Origin: Pontibacter oryzae | GTDB taxonomy: Bacteria; Bacteroidota; Bacteroidia; Cytophagales; Hymenobacteraceae | Direction of reading: 5' to 3' | Length of the DNA: 64,000 bases | Assembly (NCBI RefSeq): GCF_003576375.1 | Contig: NZ_QWGE01000001.1 | Location: 992,001 to 1,056,000, forward strand | Part shown: in pieces, positions 1-8,721 of the stretch | Position numbering within the stretch: the stretch's first letter is position 1 | How the letters are laid out: each line of letters begins with the position of its first letter | The notes under the pieces: model-generated | What the model saw: the letters and a program-made list of their open reading frames with translations, nothing else | Told to the model about the DNA's origin: nothing | Database searches by the model: none | Made by a program: the position numbers and the translations under genes

Positions 1-420
1 ATCCGGGAACACAGCAGTGCCAATATCACGGCCATCCATTACCACGCCACGTTTTTTGCCCATCTTTTGCTGCTGGGCCACCATGGCGTGCCGCACTTCC
101 GCAATTATGCTTACCTCGCTCACCTGGTCAGACACATACATCTTTCTGATCTCATCTTCAACATTCAGGCCATTCAGGTATACTTCGTTGCGCTTTGTTT
201 TAGAGTTGTAATGAAACTCTACTTCGATATGATCAAGGGCGTCCTTTATTTCCTTCGGGTTGGTGAAAGATATGTGGTGTTCCAGAAAGTATAATGTAAC
301 CGCACGGTACATAGCCCCGGTATCTATGTAAGCATAACCAAGTTCTGCAGCCACTAATTTGGCCGTGGTGCTTTTACCGCATGAGGAGTACCCATCGAGC
401 GCGATTACAATTTTCTTCAT
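1..420 (-). CDS. cmk: Cytidylate kinase (N-terminal 140 residues; cut by the window edge)
   Basis: Transfers phosphate from ATP to CMP or dCMP in cytosolic pyrimidine nucleotide synthesis. The frame starts with ATG at 418-420 (MKKIVIALDG) and runs off the left edge after 140 codons. The P-loop GYSSCGKST lies at residues 10-18, IDTGAMYRA follows as in the NMP-binding domain, and MDGRDIGT at about 128-135 is the cytidylate kinase signature. The family is usually about 225-235 residues, so roughly 90 C-terminal residues are outside the window. A small lipoprotein gene lies just upstream on the same strand with a 25-base gap. Identification is from motifs alone and is strong. Confidence 0.93.
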   Translation of the reverse strand, partial: MKKIVIALDGYSSCGKSTTAKLVAAELGYAYIDTGAMYRAVTLYFLEHHISFTNPKEIKDALDHIEVEFHYNSKTKRNEVYLNGLNVEDEIRKMYVSDQVSEVSIIAEVRHAMVAQQQKMGKKRGVVMDGRDIGTAVFPD

Positions 421-445
421 AACAGAGGGAAATCAGAAAAGGAAA

Positions 446-601
446 TTAATTTGAGTCGCAAGGGCAAGGCTGTTTACCTCGCTTGCTTTTTTTAAGGTAT
501 TTAGCCGTTTTCCGTTGCTGTGGTGTTTTGCTGGAGCAACCTGCCAGCGTGCCGGTGGCCAGAAAACCCGCTAAAACGATATATGAAATTATCTTTCTCA
601 A
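446..601 (-). CDS. Small lysine-rich lipoprotein of unknown function
   Basis: This predicted lipoprotein has 51 residues if it starts at the TTG at 599-601. No in-frame ATG exists, and the frame is also open from another TTG at 652, but only the later start puts a positively charged residue directly before the hydrophobic stretch. The order is LRKIISYIVLAGFLA, lipobox LAGC, then a short basic tail ending in KQPCPCDSN with two further cysteines. I do not recognise a family. It lies upstream of cmk and divergent from adenine deaminase. The lipobox and the coding tail up to the stop make it likely real, but the start is uncertain. Confidence 0.55.
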   Translation of the reverse strand: MRKIISYIVLAGFLATGTLAGCSSKTPQQRKTAKYLKKSKRGKQPCPCDSN

Positions 602-686
602 AACGACTGAATTTAATGCAAATATAAAGTAATTTACCGGTTTAGGCCGCAAATTGCAGGCAATTTAAGAACAAACCCCCAGTAGC

Positions 687-2321
687 ATGCATACCGAATT
701 TTCCGTTTCCGGACGAATCATAGACATACATAGCAAGACAATTTACGAAGGCACGGTCCATGTGTCAAACGGGCGCATTTCCAAAATAGTTCGTGAGGCA
801 ACCGATAGTGCGCAGTACATTTTGCCTGGTTTTATTGATGCCCACGTGCATGTGGAAAGCTCCATGCTAGTGCCCTGCGAGTTTGCCCGCCTGGCCGTGC
901 CGCACGGCACCGTGGCCACTATCTCGGACCCGCACGAAATTGGCAACGTGCTAGGCCTGGAGGGCGTGGAGTACATGGTGGAGAATGGCAAAAAAGTGCC
1001 GCTCAAGTTTTACTTCGGTGCCCCCTCGTGTGTACCTGCCACCCCTTTCGAGACGGCCGGCGCAGAAATAACGGCTGCTGACATCGAGAAATTATTCCAG
1101 CGCGACGAAATTAAGTACCTGGCCGAGATGATGAACTGGCCTGGCGTACTAAACCGCGACCCGCAGGTGATGGAGAAAATAGAGCTGGCCAAGAAGTATG
1201 GCAAAGCCGTTGACGGGCACGCTCCTGGCCTAATGGGCGAGCAGGCAAAACTGTACGCCTCTGCCGGTATCACCACCGACCACGAATGCTTTACCGCCGA
1301 GGAAGCGCTGGATAAGCTGGCCGTTGGCATGAAAATCCTGATCCGGGAAGGCAGCGCCGCCAAAAACTTTGAGGCACTTATTCCGCTGCTGCCCGAGCAT
1401 TACCAGAACATCATGTTCTGCTCCGACGATAAGCACCCCGATAACCTAGTAGAAGGCCATATCAACCTGCTTGTGAAGCGCGCACTGGCCAAAGGCAACG
1501 ACTTGTTTCATGTGTTACAGGCCGCCTGCGTTAACCCCGTAGAGCATTATAAACTGGAGGTAGGCTTGCTTCGCGAGGGCGATGCGGCAGATTTTATACT
1601 TATAGATAACCCGGAGAACTTCAACGTACTGGCAACCTATATCAACGGGGAACTGGTAGCTGAGCAGGGCACATCCAAAATCACCTTCAGCCCAAGCGAA
1701 GAGATCAACAACTTCGATACGGATGCCAAAGTGGCGCAGCAGTTTGAGGTGCCGGTTGGCGATGCGCACAAAATCCGGGTGATTGAGGCCTTTGACGGGC
1801 AGTTGATCACCAAGCAGGCTTGGGCCACACCAAAGGTGCACAATGGCTTTGTGGAGTCGGATGTGGCGCAGGATATCCTGAAGATTGCCGTTATTAACCG
1901 CTACGAGAACACTATTCCGGCTGTGGCCTTCATCAAAAATGTGGGCTTAAAAGAGGGAGCCATCGCCTCATCGGTTGGCCACGACTCACATAACATTATT
2001 GCCGTAGGTGTGGATGATGAAAGTATAGCACAGGCTGTTAACCTGATTATCGGGGCAAAAGGTGGCGTGGCTGCCGTGGGCATGGGCAAGGAGCAGTTAC
2101 TGCCTTTGCCGGTGGCTGGCATTATGTCTGCCGAAGACGGTTACCAGGTAGCTGAAAAGTATGCCGCCATTGACCGTATGAGCAAGGAAATGGGCAGCAC
2201 GCTGGAGTCGCCGTTCATGACACTTTCTTTTATGGCGCTGCTTGTTATCCCATCGCTCAAACTCAGCGACAAAGGCCTTTTTAACGGGGATAGTTTTGAA
2301 TTTGTGCCAGTAGCAGAGTAA
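687..2321 (+). CDS. ade: Adenine deaminase
   Basis: Hydrolyses adenine to hypoxanthine and ammonia in purine salvage, in the cytosol. The protein has 544 residues, the usual length for the bacterial Ade family of metal-dependent amidohydrolases. Visible features are the N-terminal beta-sandwich, the metal site [13 protein letters not shown] at about residues 49-61 (HVH at 53-55), GHAPGL and TTDHE further along, and [10 protein letters not shown] carrying the catalytic aspartate. The C-terminal Ade domain contains SSVGHDSHN and ends [12 protein letters not shown]. The ATG at 687 follows a short AT-rich leader, and a strong shared hairpin ends the transcript. It stands alone and is divergent from the cmk side. 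Confidence 0.95.
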   Translation: MHTEFSVSGRIIDIHSKTIYEGTVHVSNGRISKIVREATDSAQYILPGFIDAHVHVESSMLVPCEFARLAVPHGTVATISDPHEIGNVLGLEGVEYMVENGKKVPLKFYFGAPSCVPATPFETAGAEITAADIEKLFQRDEIKYLAEMMNWPGVLNRDPQVMEKIELAKKYGKAVDGHAPGLMGEQAKLYASAGITTDHECFTAEEALDKLAVGMKILIREGSAAKNFEALIPLLPEHYQNIMFCSDDKHPDNLVEGHINLLVKRALAKGNDLFHVLQAACVNPVEHYKLEVGLLREGDAADFILIDNPENFNVLATYINGELVAEQGTSKITFSPSEEINNFDTDAKVAQQFEVPVGDAHKIRVIEAFDGQLITKQAWATPKVHNGFVESDVAQDILKIAVINRYENTIPAVAFIKNVGLKEGAIASSVGHDSHNIIAVGVDDESIAQAVNLIIGAKGGVAAVGMGKEQLLPLPVAGIMSAEDGYQVAEKYAAIDRMSKEMGSTLESPFMTLSFMALLVIPSLKLSDKGLFNGDSFEFVPVAE

Positions 2322-2355
2322 GCATAAAGTACACGCTGGAATTTAAACACGGTTA

Positions 2356-2403
2356 TAAATGAGAAGAGGCAGCTCCAAATTTGGAGGTGCCTCTTCTCAT
2401 TTA
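2356..2403. terminator. Bidirectional terminator between ade and the response regulator gene
   Basis: Arms of 24 bases (2356-2379 and 2380-2403) are inverted copies with a single mismatch. The outer ends are AAATGAG/CTCATTT, so each direction ends in a T-rich run. It sits between two convergent genes and can serve both. Confidence 0.85.
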
Positions 2404-2415
2404 TACTTATTACAG

Positions 2416-2859
2416 TTATTCAGTTTCCTGCTCCGCTTCATTCTCAAAGTGCTCTTCCAGTAGTTTGTTTACTTTGTCTACTGTGAGAGGCTTAGTAAGG
2501 TAAGCGGCATTATACTTCTTGGAGTTCGCCGTATCCTGCGGATGCGTGGATGTAGTAAGCACAGCCATGATAATACGCTTTCGGAACTCTGGGTTCAGGC
2601 GCTCATACAGGTCTAACATCTCGAAACCATCCATCACTGGCATATTTATATCCAGGAAGATAAGCTCCGGTTGAAAATAGTCCCTGCTCTCCGTCTCGTA
2701 ATTGTTATTGCTTACGTTGTATAGGTAATCAAAGGCCTGCTTGCCGTTAACAAACGTGCGAATATTTTCAGTTACCTCCATCCTGTCTAGCAGGCGTTGG
2801 TTAAGGAAGTTCGTTGTGTCGTCGTCGTCAATAAGCAGGACGCCAGATAATTTTCTCAT
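2416..2859 (-). CDS. Single-domain response regulator (CheY/Rcp1-like)
   Basis: A 147-residue stand-alone receiver domain with no output domain. The acidic pocket is IDDDD at residues 10-14, the phosphorylated aspartate is D70 in FLDINMPVMDG, the switch threonine region is LTTSTHPQD at about 101-109, and the conserved lysine is K123 in YLTKPL. The insertion between beta-2 and beta-3 and the spacing resemble the Rcp1 type that pairs with histidine kinases in Bacteroidota and cyanobacteria. No kinase is adjacent, so the partner is unknown. A similar receiver gene lies near 34 kb beside a kinase. Confidence 0.88.
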   Translation of the reverse strand: MRKLSGVLLIDDDDTTNFLNQRLLDRMEVTENIRTFVNGKQAFDYLYNVSNNNYETESRDYFQPELIFLDINMPVMDGFEMLDLYERLNPEFRKRIIMAVLTTSTHPQDTANSKKYNAAYLTKPLTVDKVNKLLEEHFENEAEQETE

Positions 2860-3218
2860 AGTGCGATTATCACTCGAATTCTTAAGAGATTAGCAGTAGC
2901 TAGTTTGTAGCCAGTAGCTACAGTTTCATTTCCTTAAAAAGCCACTGCCTTTGCCCACCACAAAAGTATACAATCTTCTGATAATCTGAACACAGAAACT
3001 TGATTCTCTTTTAAAGAGTGTAACTTTTGCAAGGCTACTAGTTGATTTTAGCCAAAAACTATACCATAAAAGCATAGCCAGTTGGTTGCAAAGACTTAAA
3101 TCAGAATTAATTGAATTCTAAGAGTCCAATTTTATTTCATCCAAAGACCTTTGCTTATTTATACTATAGAAGGTTACCAGAGTTACCTCAATAGGACAAA
3201 AAAAGAGCGAATTATTAT
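2860..3218. other. AT-rich intergenic region without a recognisable gene
   Basis: Between the start of the response regulator and the terminator of the next gene. I see no open frame with coding character, no tRNA and no strong palindrome. The promoter of the response regulator must lie in the right-hand part of its leader, but I could not pick a convincing box pair. Confidence 0.5.
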
Positions 3219-3260
3219 AAAAAGAAGAACCCATGCACAGGTGCCAGGGTCTTCTTCATA
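3219..3260 (-). terminator. Terminator of the cysteine synthase/CBS gene
   Basis: On the minus strand AAGAAGACCC pairs with GGGTTCTTCTT (one bulged base), followed by TTTTTATAAT. It begins about 16 bases after the stop codon at 3276. Confidence 0.75.
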
Positions 3261-3275
3261 AGGGCTTAATGGCTC

Positions 3276-4259
3276 TTAGTCGATGTATCCCTGCTGACGC
3301 ATCCAATCGTCGTTGTATATTTTGCCAAGGTAACGCGTTCCGTGGTCTGGCAACAACACAACCATAATGTCGTTTTCCGTCAGATGCTCTTTGGCGTACT
3401 CCAGCGCACCATATACCGCCGAGCCACAAGACCAGCCTACAAACATGCCTTCTTCCTTCGCCAGCCTGCGTGTCATCAGGGCACCGTCTTTATCCGTAAC
3501 CTTCACAAAGGTGTCGATCATATCGAAATTCACATTCTTCGGCAGGATATCTTCCCCGATGCCTTCTGTAGCGTAAGAGTAAATCTCGGATTCATCAAAC
3601 TCGCCTGTCTCTTTATACTTTTTAAACACCGAGCCATACGTGTCAATGCCTACCACCTTGATGGCTGGGTTTTGCTCTTTCAGATACTTGGATATCCCTG
3701 AAATAGTACCGCCTGTTCCCACACCTGCGGCAAAGCATGTAATTTCCCCATCGGTCTGCTCCCAGATCTCAGGGCCGGTGCCTTCGTAATGCGCTGCCGT
3801 GTTCGACATGTTGTCGTACTGGTTCGGGTAGAAAGAGTTCGGGATTTCCTCGTTCAGGCGCTTCGCCACAGAGTAGTATGAATCCGGATGGTCAGGCGAT
3901 ACATTGGTCGGGCACACAACCACTTCTGCGCCCACTGCGCGCAGGATATCCATCTTTTCCTTGCTTTGCTTATCGGCTAGCGTAAAAATGCACTTGTAGC
4001 CTTTAGAGATAGCAGCCAGGGCAAGGCCCATACCAGTATTACCCGATGTGCCTTCTATAATGGTGCCACCTGGCTTCAATAATCCGGCTTTCTCGGCGTC
4101 TTCAATCATTTTAACCGCCATGCGGTCCTTTACAGAATTGCCGGGGTTAAAGTACTCTACTTTAGCTAAAACAGTGGCTGTAATGCCTTTTGTAACATTG
4201 TTAAGCTTTACAAGTGGCGTGTTACCGATTGCCTCGGTGATATTATTCAGATACTTCAT
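3276..4259 (-). CDS. PLP-dependent cystathionine beta-synthase / cysteine synthase
   Basis: A fold-type II PLP enzyme that joins a thiol or sulfide to an activated serine, in cysteine or transsulfuration metabolism. I start it at the ATG at 4257-4259 (MKYLNNITEAIGNTPLVKLN), giving 327 residues; the nine residues upstream do not look like family sequence. PLP is held by K44 in NPGNSVKDR, the substrate loop is GTSGNTGMG near 70-78, and the phosphate loop is GVGTGGTISG. The stretch DSYYSVAKRLNEEIPNS with NQYDNMSNTAAHY is closer to cystathionine beta-synthase than to CysK. There is no C-terminal CBS-domain pair, so regulation by adenosyl ligands is not expected. The exact substrate is left open. 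Confidence 0.88.
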   Translation of the reverse strand: MKYLNNITEAIGNTPLVKLNNVTKGITATVLAKVEYFNPGNSVKDRMAVKMIEDAEKAGLLKPGGTIIEGTSGNTGMGLALAAISKGYKCIFTLADKQSKEKMDILRAVGAEVVVCPTNVSPDHPDSYYSVAKRLNEEIPNSFYPNQYDNMSNTAAHYEGTGPEIWEQTDGEITCFAAGVGTGGTISGISKYLKEQNPAIKVVGIDTYGSVFKKYKETGEFDESEIYSYATEGIGEDILPKNVNFDMIDTFVKVTDKDGALMTRRLAKEEGMFVGWSCGSAVYGALEYAKEHLTENDIMVVLLPDHGTRYLGKIYNDDWMRQQGYID

Positions 4260-4484
4260 CAGTTCTCTTTTTGAATTTGGGTGCAAAGGTAAGAAAAATA
4301 AGCCAATTTGCTGCCGTTTTAGCTACAGCTGCTTTGTAGCCACAGCGGCCAGCCGGTTGCTCTGAAATGGTTAGCACCCAAAGGCATAGCCAAAACAGCG
4401 GCTACCCAGACATGGCAGCTATTTAGTAACCTGCCCCGGTGAGCAGAGGTTCCTTGCCACAGGGTATATTAGCGGTAACTATTT

Positions 4485-4515
4485 TTTGCACAGGCCACAA
4501 AAAAGCCTATTTTTG
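4485..4515 (+). promoter_or_regulatory. Bacteroidota housekeeping promoter of sucD
   Basis: TTTG at 4485-4488 and TATTTTTG at 4508-4515 are separated by 19 bases. This fits the Bacteroidota primary-sigma consensus TTTG-N19-TAnnTTTG exactly. It lies about 50 bases before the sucD ATG and supports that start. Confidence 0.8.
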
Positions 4516-4563
4516 CACTACCTAATAGTTCGACCGTCAATACATAAACTAAAAAAGATACAC

Positions 4564-5454
4564 ATGAGTGTTTTAGTAAATAAAGATTCGAAAGTGATTG
4601 TGCAGGGCTTTACTGGCTCGGAAGGTTCTTTCCACGCATCACAGATGATTGAGTACGGCACAAACGTAGTTGGTGGTGTTACTCCGGGCAAGGGCGGCTC
4701 TAACCACCTTGACCTGCCAGTTTATAACACAGTAGAGGATGCTGTGAAAAAAACAGGAGCTGATGTGTCTATCATTTTCGTGCCACCAGCTTTCGCTGCT
4801 GACGCTATCATGGAAGCTGCCGCCGCTGGCATTAAAGTTATCGTGTGCATTACAGAGGGTATCCCTGTAAAAGACATGGTGGCTGCTAAAAACTACCTGA
4901 AAGGTAAAGATGTTACCCTGATCGGACCTAACTGCCCAGGTGTAATCACGCCAGGCGAGGCGAAGGTTGGTATTATGCCAGGTTTCGTGTTCAAATCAGG
5001 TCGTATCGGTATCGTTTCTAAGTCGGGTACATTAACTTACGAAGCTGCTGACCAGATCGTGAAAGCTGGCTTAGGTATTTCTACAGCGATCGGTATCGGT
5101 GGTGACCCAATTATTGGAACGCCTACGAAAGACGCTGTTGAGTTGCTGATGAACGACCCTGAGACGGACGCCATCGTAATGATCGGTGAGATTGGCGGTA
5201 ACTATGAGGCAATGGCTGCCAAGTATATCAGCGAGTCTGGCAACAAGAAGCCAGTGGTTGGTTTCATCGCTGGCCAAACAGCTCCTGCAGGTCGCCGCAT
5301 GGGCCACGCAGGTGCTATTGTTGGTGGCGCTGACGATACAGCTGCCGCTAAAATGAAGATCATGCGTGAGAATGGCATTCACGTGGTTGAATCTCCGGCT
5401 GAAATCGGCGATGCCATGGTAAAGGCGCTTCAGGAAGCTGGCATCAATGCCTAA
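4564..5454 (+). CDS. sucD: Succinyl-CoA synthetase alpha subunit
   Basis: Alpha subunit of the TCA-cycle enzyme that converts succinyl-CoA to succinate with nucleotide triphosphate formation. The ATG at 4564 ([21 protein letters not shown]) gives 296 residues, typical of SucD; the open frame continues upstream, but that part covers the promoter. The N-terminal CoA-binding Rossmann domain includes TPGKGG, the ligase domain has GPNCPG near 131-136, and the phosphohistidine is H248 in [12 protein letters not shown]. The beta subunit sucC is not in the window, so the two subunits are encoded apart. A perfect exact-fit promoter precedes it and a GC hairpin with a T tail follows. Confidence 0.96.
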   Translation: MSVLVNKDSKVIVQGFTGSEGSFHASQMIEYGTNVVGGVTPGKGGSNHLDLPVYNTVEDAVKKTGADVSIIFVPPAFAADAIMEAAAAGIKVIVCITEGIPVKDMVAAKNYLKGKDVTLIGPNCPGVITPGEAKVGIMPGFVFKSGRIGIVSKSGTLTYEAADQIVKAGLGISTAIGIGGDPIIGTPTKDAVELLMNDPETDAIVMIGEIGGNYEAMAAKYISESGNKKPVVGFIAGQTAPAGRRMGHAGAIVGGADDTAAAKMKIMRENGIHVVESPAEIGDAMVKALQEAGINA

Positions 5455-5490
5455 CTACCCGGATAGAACACGCTAAAGTATAAACTTTTC

Positions 5491-5528
5491 AAAACGGCTG
5501 CCCCTCAAAGGCAGCCGTTTTGTTTTTT
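5491..5528 (+). terminator. Terminator of sucD
   Basis: AAAACGGCTGCC pairs with GGCAGCCGTTTT across a short loop, followed by GTTTTTT. It begins 37 bases after the stop. Confidence 0.88.
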
Positions 5529-5607
5529 AAAGGCTTTACCCGGTTTGCAACCGCAGCCCACCTTACCCCGTTCCTGCACAGGTATACATATAATTTACTT
5601 TCTTAGT

Positions 5608-7002
5608 ATGGAGAATACACAGGAGCACTTCAGTGCCATAATCATAGGGACAGGCCAGGCTGGCACACCATTAGCCAAAGCACTAGCAAAAACGGGACAG
5701 CAGGTTGCCATTATTGAGGCGAGCTATGTGGGCGGCTCTTGTATAAACTACGGTTGCACCCCTACCAAAACCCTCTTGGCCAGCGCCAAAGCAGCGCATA
5801 CAGCCAGGCAATCAGCAGATTTTGGCGTGCATACCGGCAAAATATCTGTGGAGATGCAGGAAGTAAAAGCCCGCCGCGACAAGGTTGTGCAACAGTTTAG
5901 GGAAGGTACCGAAGCAGGCTTGGACGTTGAGAACCTTACGTTTATAGCTGGCAAAGCTGTGTTTCAGAATGCCCATACGCTGCAAGTAAACCTGAACGAT
6001 GGCGGTACCCGCACTATCACTGGCGACAAGATTTTTGTGAATACGGGCGCTATACCCAACATCCCTCCCCTTGATGGCCTGGATAAAATAGATTACCTGA
6101 CACACATCTCTATACAGGAATTAACCGAGGTGCCCGAACATTTGGTTATACTTGGCGGCGGTTACGTTGGGCTGGAGTTTGGGCAAATGTACCGCAGGTT
6201 TGGCAGCCAGGTTACCATTGTTCAGCGTGGCGAGCAATTATTGGAGCGCGAAGATGAGGATGTGGCGCAATGCCTGCAGCACATACTCGAGGACGAAGGC
6301 ATTCGGGTGTTACTGCAAACCGAAGCCCAATGTATAAATAAGACCAACGGGCAGCTCCAGTTAGATGTAAAGCTACAGAACGGGCAAACTGAAACCATCG
6401 GCGCTTCTCATCTGCTAATAGCCACCGGGGTAAAAGCAGCCACCGAAAACCTGGGCCTCGATAAAGCCGGCGTAGAAACCGACGAAAAGGGAAACATCGA
6501 AACCAATGCCTCCCTGCAAACCAGCGTACCGCACATTTATGCTTTAGGTGATGTAAAAGGCGGCCCACAGTTCACGCATATTTCCTTCGATGATTATCGC
6601 ATCCTGAGAGATAACCTGCTGCATAACGGCCAACGCACCACAACAGACCGCCAGGTGCCTTACTGCGTCTTCACCGATCCGCAACTGGGCCGCATAGGCC
6701 TAACCGAGAAGGAAGCAAAAGAGAAAGGCATTCCTTATAAAGTAGCCACCTTACCCATGGAGAAAATTGCAAGAGGCATAGAAACCGGTCAGACCAAAGG
6801 ATTCTACAAGGCGCTGGTACACCCCGAAACCAAAGTTATACTTGGTGCCGCCATACTTGCCCCGGAAGGCGGCGAAGTAATGACCATGCTGGAAATAGCC
6901 ATGATGGGAAATCTGAAGTATACGCAGCTCAAGCAAGGCGTTTTCGCGCACCCAACTTATGGGGAATCCCTGAACAACCTGTTCATGAAACTAGAGGATT
7001 AA
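5608..7002 (+). CDS. Mercuric-reductase-like FAD/NAD(P) disulfide oxidoreductase
   Basis: A 464-residue class I pyridine nucleotide-disulfide oxidoreductase starting at the ATG at 5608 (MENTQEHFSAIIIG). FAD binds at GTGQAG (residues 14-19), the redox disulfide is C45/C50 in GGSCINYGCTPTKT, the NAD(P) fold is LGGGYVGLEFG, and the second FAD motif is YALGDVKGG. The C-terminal interface has FAHPTYGES with the acid-base histidine. It lacks the N-terminal heavy-metal-binding domain and the C-terminal vicinal cysteines of true MerA, and no mer genes are near. It could also be a dihydrolipoyl-dehydrogenase paralogue. The oxyR/dps pair next door makes a redox role plausible, but this is inference. 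Confidence 0.85.
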   Translation: MENTQEHFSAIIIGTGQAGTPLAKALAKTGQQVAIIEASYVGGSCINYGCTPTKTLLASAKAAHTARQSADFGVHTGKISVEMQEVKARRDKVVQQFREGTEAGLDVENLTFIAGKAVFQNAHTLQVNLNDGGTRTITGDKIFVNTGAIPNIPPLDGLDKIDYLTHISIQELTEVPEHLVILGGGYVGLEFGQMYRRFGSQVTIVQRGEQLLEREDEDVAQCLQHILEDEGIRVLLQTEAQCINKTNGQLQLDVKLQNGQTETIGASHLLIATGVKAATENLGLDKAGVETDEKGNIETNASLQTSVPHIYALGDVKGGPQFTHISFDDYRILRDNLLHNGQRTTTDRQVPYCVFTDPQLGRIGLTEKEAKEKGIPYKVATLPMEKIARGIETGQTKGFYKALVHPETKVILGAAILAPEGGEVMTMLEIAMMGNLKYTQLKQGVFAHPTYGESLNNLFMKLED

Positions 7003-7009
7003 CTGAAAA

Positions 7010-7058
7010 CCCATGCGCAATTAAGGCTCAATCTTCATCGCGCATGGGCTGCTTATTT
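7010..7058 (+). terminator. Probable terminator after the flavoprotein gene
   Basis: CCCATGCGC at 7010-7018 pairs perfectly with GCGCATGGG at 7040-7048 over a 21-base loop, followed by CTGCTTATTTTATTT. The loop is long, so this is moderate support. Confidence 0.5.
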
Positions 7059-7139
7059 TATTTGCTTGCGTAGCTTATAGCTTAAAATACTTACCGGAGA
7101 AGTATAGAATTGCCTAACGGCTTGCTGAGACAAGCTGTA

Positions 7140-8084
7140 TTACTTAATATCTACTACCTGCATTTTCTGACGCTCCCGAACTTTGGCAGGAAGGCAGTTG
7201 ATGATTTCCTCTTTGAGTGCCTCGATCAGCTTTTTCTTCAGGAACGAGCGGTGCACCACAAGGCTTACCTCGCGCAGCGGCTGCGGTTCCTCGAAAGGGT
7301 GTACCAGCGATTGCTTTTCCTCCGGCATTTCCAGCACCGAAAGCTCGGGCAGCAGCGTGAGACCATGCTGTGTTTCCACGATGCGTTTCAGCGTTTCCAG
7401 TGAGCCGCTTTTATAATCCAGGTGGCCGCCATTTTCTGAGCTGCTTCTGCCCCCGCGGTTACAGATGTTCAATACTTGGCTCCGGAAGCAATGCCCTTCG
7501 TTCAGCACCCAAAGCTCATCCATATCCAGGTGGCCGGCTTGTATGCGAGGCTGTTTTGCCAAGGGGTGCTTTGGGTTGATATAGGCCACGAATGCCTCGT
7601 AAAATAAAGGCAGCTCCTTTATACCTTTGTTATCCAGCGGGGTAACTAACAGGCCAACATCCAACAGCTCGTGATTCAGCTTCTGCACAATCTGATCGGT
7701 GAGCAGCTCTTGTACCACCACGCGCACCTGCGGATACTTATCCAGGAAACTGGTTATAAATAGGGGCATCAGGTAAGGTGCCAGCGTCGGGATTACACCG
7801 ATGCGCAACTCGCCACTTAGTTCCTGCTTTTGGTTATGCACAATTTCCTGCAGCTTTTTACTCTCGGCCAGCACCACCCGCGCCTGCGCAATGATCTCTT
7901 TGCCAATCTCTGTGGGGCGCACTGGTACGCGGCTGCGGTCGAATAGCTGCACGCCAAGCTCTTCCTCCAGCTTTTGCAGCTGCATACTTAAGGTAGGCTG
8001 TGTTACAAAGCAGTGCTCTGCGGCATTTGCAAAATGGCGATGTGTATCAACGGCTACTAGATATTCTAATTGTACGAGTGTCAT
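7140..8084 (-). CDS. oxyR: Hydrogen peroxide-sensing LysR regulator OxyR
   Basis: A 314-residue LysR-family activator. The winged helix-turn-helix is at about residues 1-60 (LEYLVAVDTHRHFANAAEHCFVTQPTLSMQLQKLE), followed by the effector domain. The redox pair falls at C199 and C208 in GHCFRSQVLNIC, the same spacing and numbering as the peroxide-sensing cysteines of E. coli OxyR. Oxidation to a disulfide is known to switch the family to activation. It is transcribed divergently from dps, a classical OxyR target, across a 163-base gap that contains an OxyR-type half site. Start at ATG 8082-8084 (MTLVQLEYLVAV). Confidence 0.93.
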   Translation of the reverse strand: MTLVQLEYLVAVDTHRHFANAAEHCFVTQPTLSMQLQKLEEELGVQLFDRSRVPVRPTEIGKEIIAQARVVLAESKKLQEIVHNQKQELSGELRIGVIPTLAPYLMPLFITSFLDKYPQVRVVVQELLTDQIVQKLNHELLDVGLLVTPLDNKGIKELPLFYEAFVAYINPKHPLAKQPRIQAGHLDMDELWVLNEGHCFRSQVLNICNRGGRSSSENGGHLDYKSGSLETLKRIVETQHGLTLLPELSVLEMPEEKQSLVHPFEEPQPLREVSLVVHRSFLKKKLIEALKEEIINCLPAKVRERQKMQVVDIK

Positions 8085-8145
8085 GGCTAATGCTTAAATG
8101 TGGTATGCCCTGTAAAGCACACACTAGTATACACAAAGCTAAATC

Positions 8146-8160
8146 ATAGCAGCAAACTAT
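8146..8160. promoter_or_regulatory. Candidate OxyR operator half site
   Basis: ATAG at 8146-8149 and CTAT at 8157-8160 are separated by 7 bases, matching the E. coli OxyR element ATAG-N7-CTAT. The second half of the full tetranucleotide operator is not well preserved. It lies between oxyR and the dps promoter. Confidence 0.45.
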
Positions 8161-8180
8161 CAAAGTATAAAAAATATCAA

Positions 8181-8212
8181 TTTGATATATATAGTTTATT
8201 CCATGACATTTG
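8181..8212 (+). promoter_or_regulatory. Promoter of dps
   Basis: TTTG at 8181-8184 and GACATTTG at 8205-8212 with a 20-base spacer match the Bacteroidota promoter consensus with one base off in the second box. It lies 35 bases before the dps ATG. Confidence 0.55.
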
Positions 8213-8247
8213 TATCAACAAAAGCAAACAACAAGATAAAACTAGAA

Positions 8248-8721
8248 ATGGACAAGCTATCAAATATCGGGTTACAGAAAGAAGACAGCAAGCAAGTAGC
8301 AGAAAGGCTAAACGAGCTGTTGGCAAACTACCATTTATACTATCAAAACCTGCGCGGGTTCCATTGGAACATCAAAGGCATCCACTTCTTCCAACTGCAC
8401 GAGAAGTTTGAGGAGTTATACAATACTGCACTCTCACGCATTGATGCCATTGCTGAGCGCATCCTGACTATCGGGCAACAGCCGCTGCATACTTTCTCTG
8501 ATTACCTGCGCCTATCCGGCATTAAGGAAGCCGGCAACCTGAGCGGCGACAAGGAGACCGTTGCCGCCACACATCAAAACTTGAGCACACTACTGGACCT
8601 GGAGCGCGACATACTTAAACTAGCTGCCGAAACCGGTGACGAAGGCACCGTAAGCCTGATTAGTGAAGATATCAATGAGAACGAGAAGACCGTCTGGATG
8701 CTGAACGCCTTCTTAAGCTAA
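8248..8721 (+). CDS. dps: Dps ferritin-like DNA-protection protein
   Basis: Dodecameric mini-ferritin that oxidises and stores iron using hydrogen peroxide and protects DNA. The ATG at 8248 gives 157 residues (MDKLSNIGLQ), the usual Dps length; the upstream open frame covers the promoter. The ferroxidase-centre residues at the dimer interface are visible: H39 in GFHWNIKG, H51 in LHEKFEELY, and D66 and E70 in RIDAIAER. There is no long lysine-rich N-terminal tail, so DNA binding by the tail is doubtful. It is divergent from oxyR, and peroxide induction is expected. Confidence 0.94.
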   Translation: MDKLSNIGLQKEDSKQVAERLNELLANYHLYYQNLRGFHWNIKGIHFFQLHEKFEELYNTALSRIDAIAERILTIGQQPLHTFSDYLRLSGIKEAGNLSGDKETVAATHQNLSTLLDLERDILKLAAETGDEGTVSLISEDINENEKTVWMLNAFLS

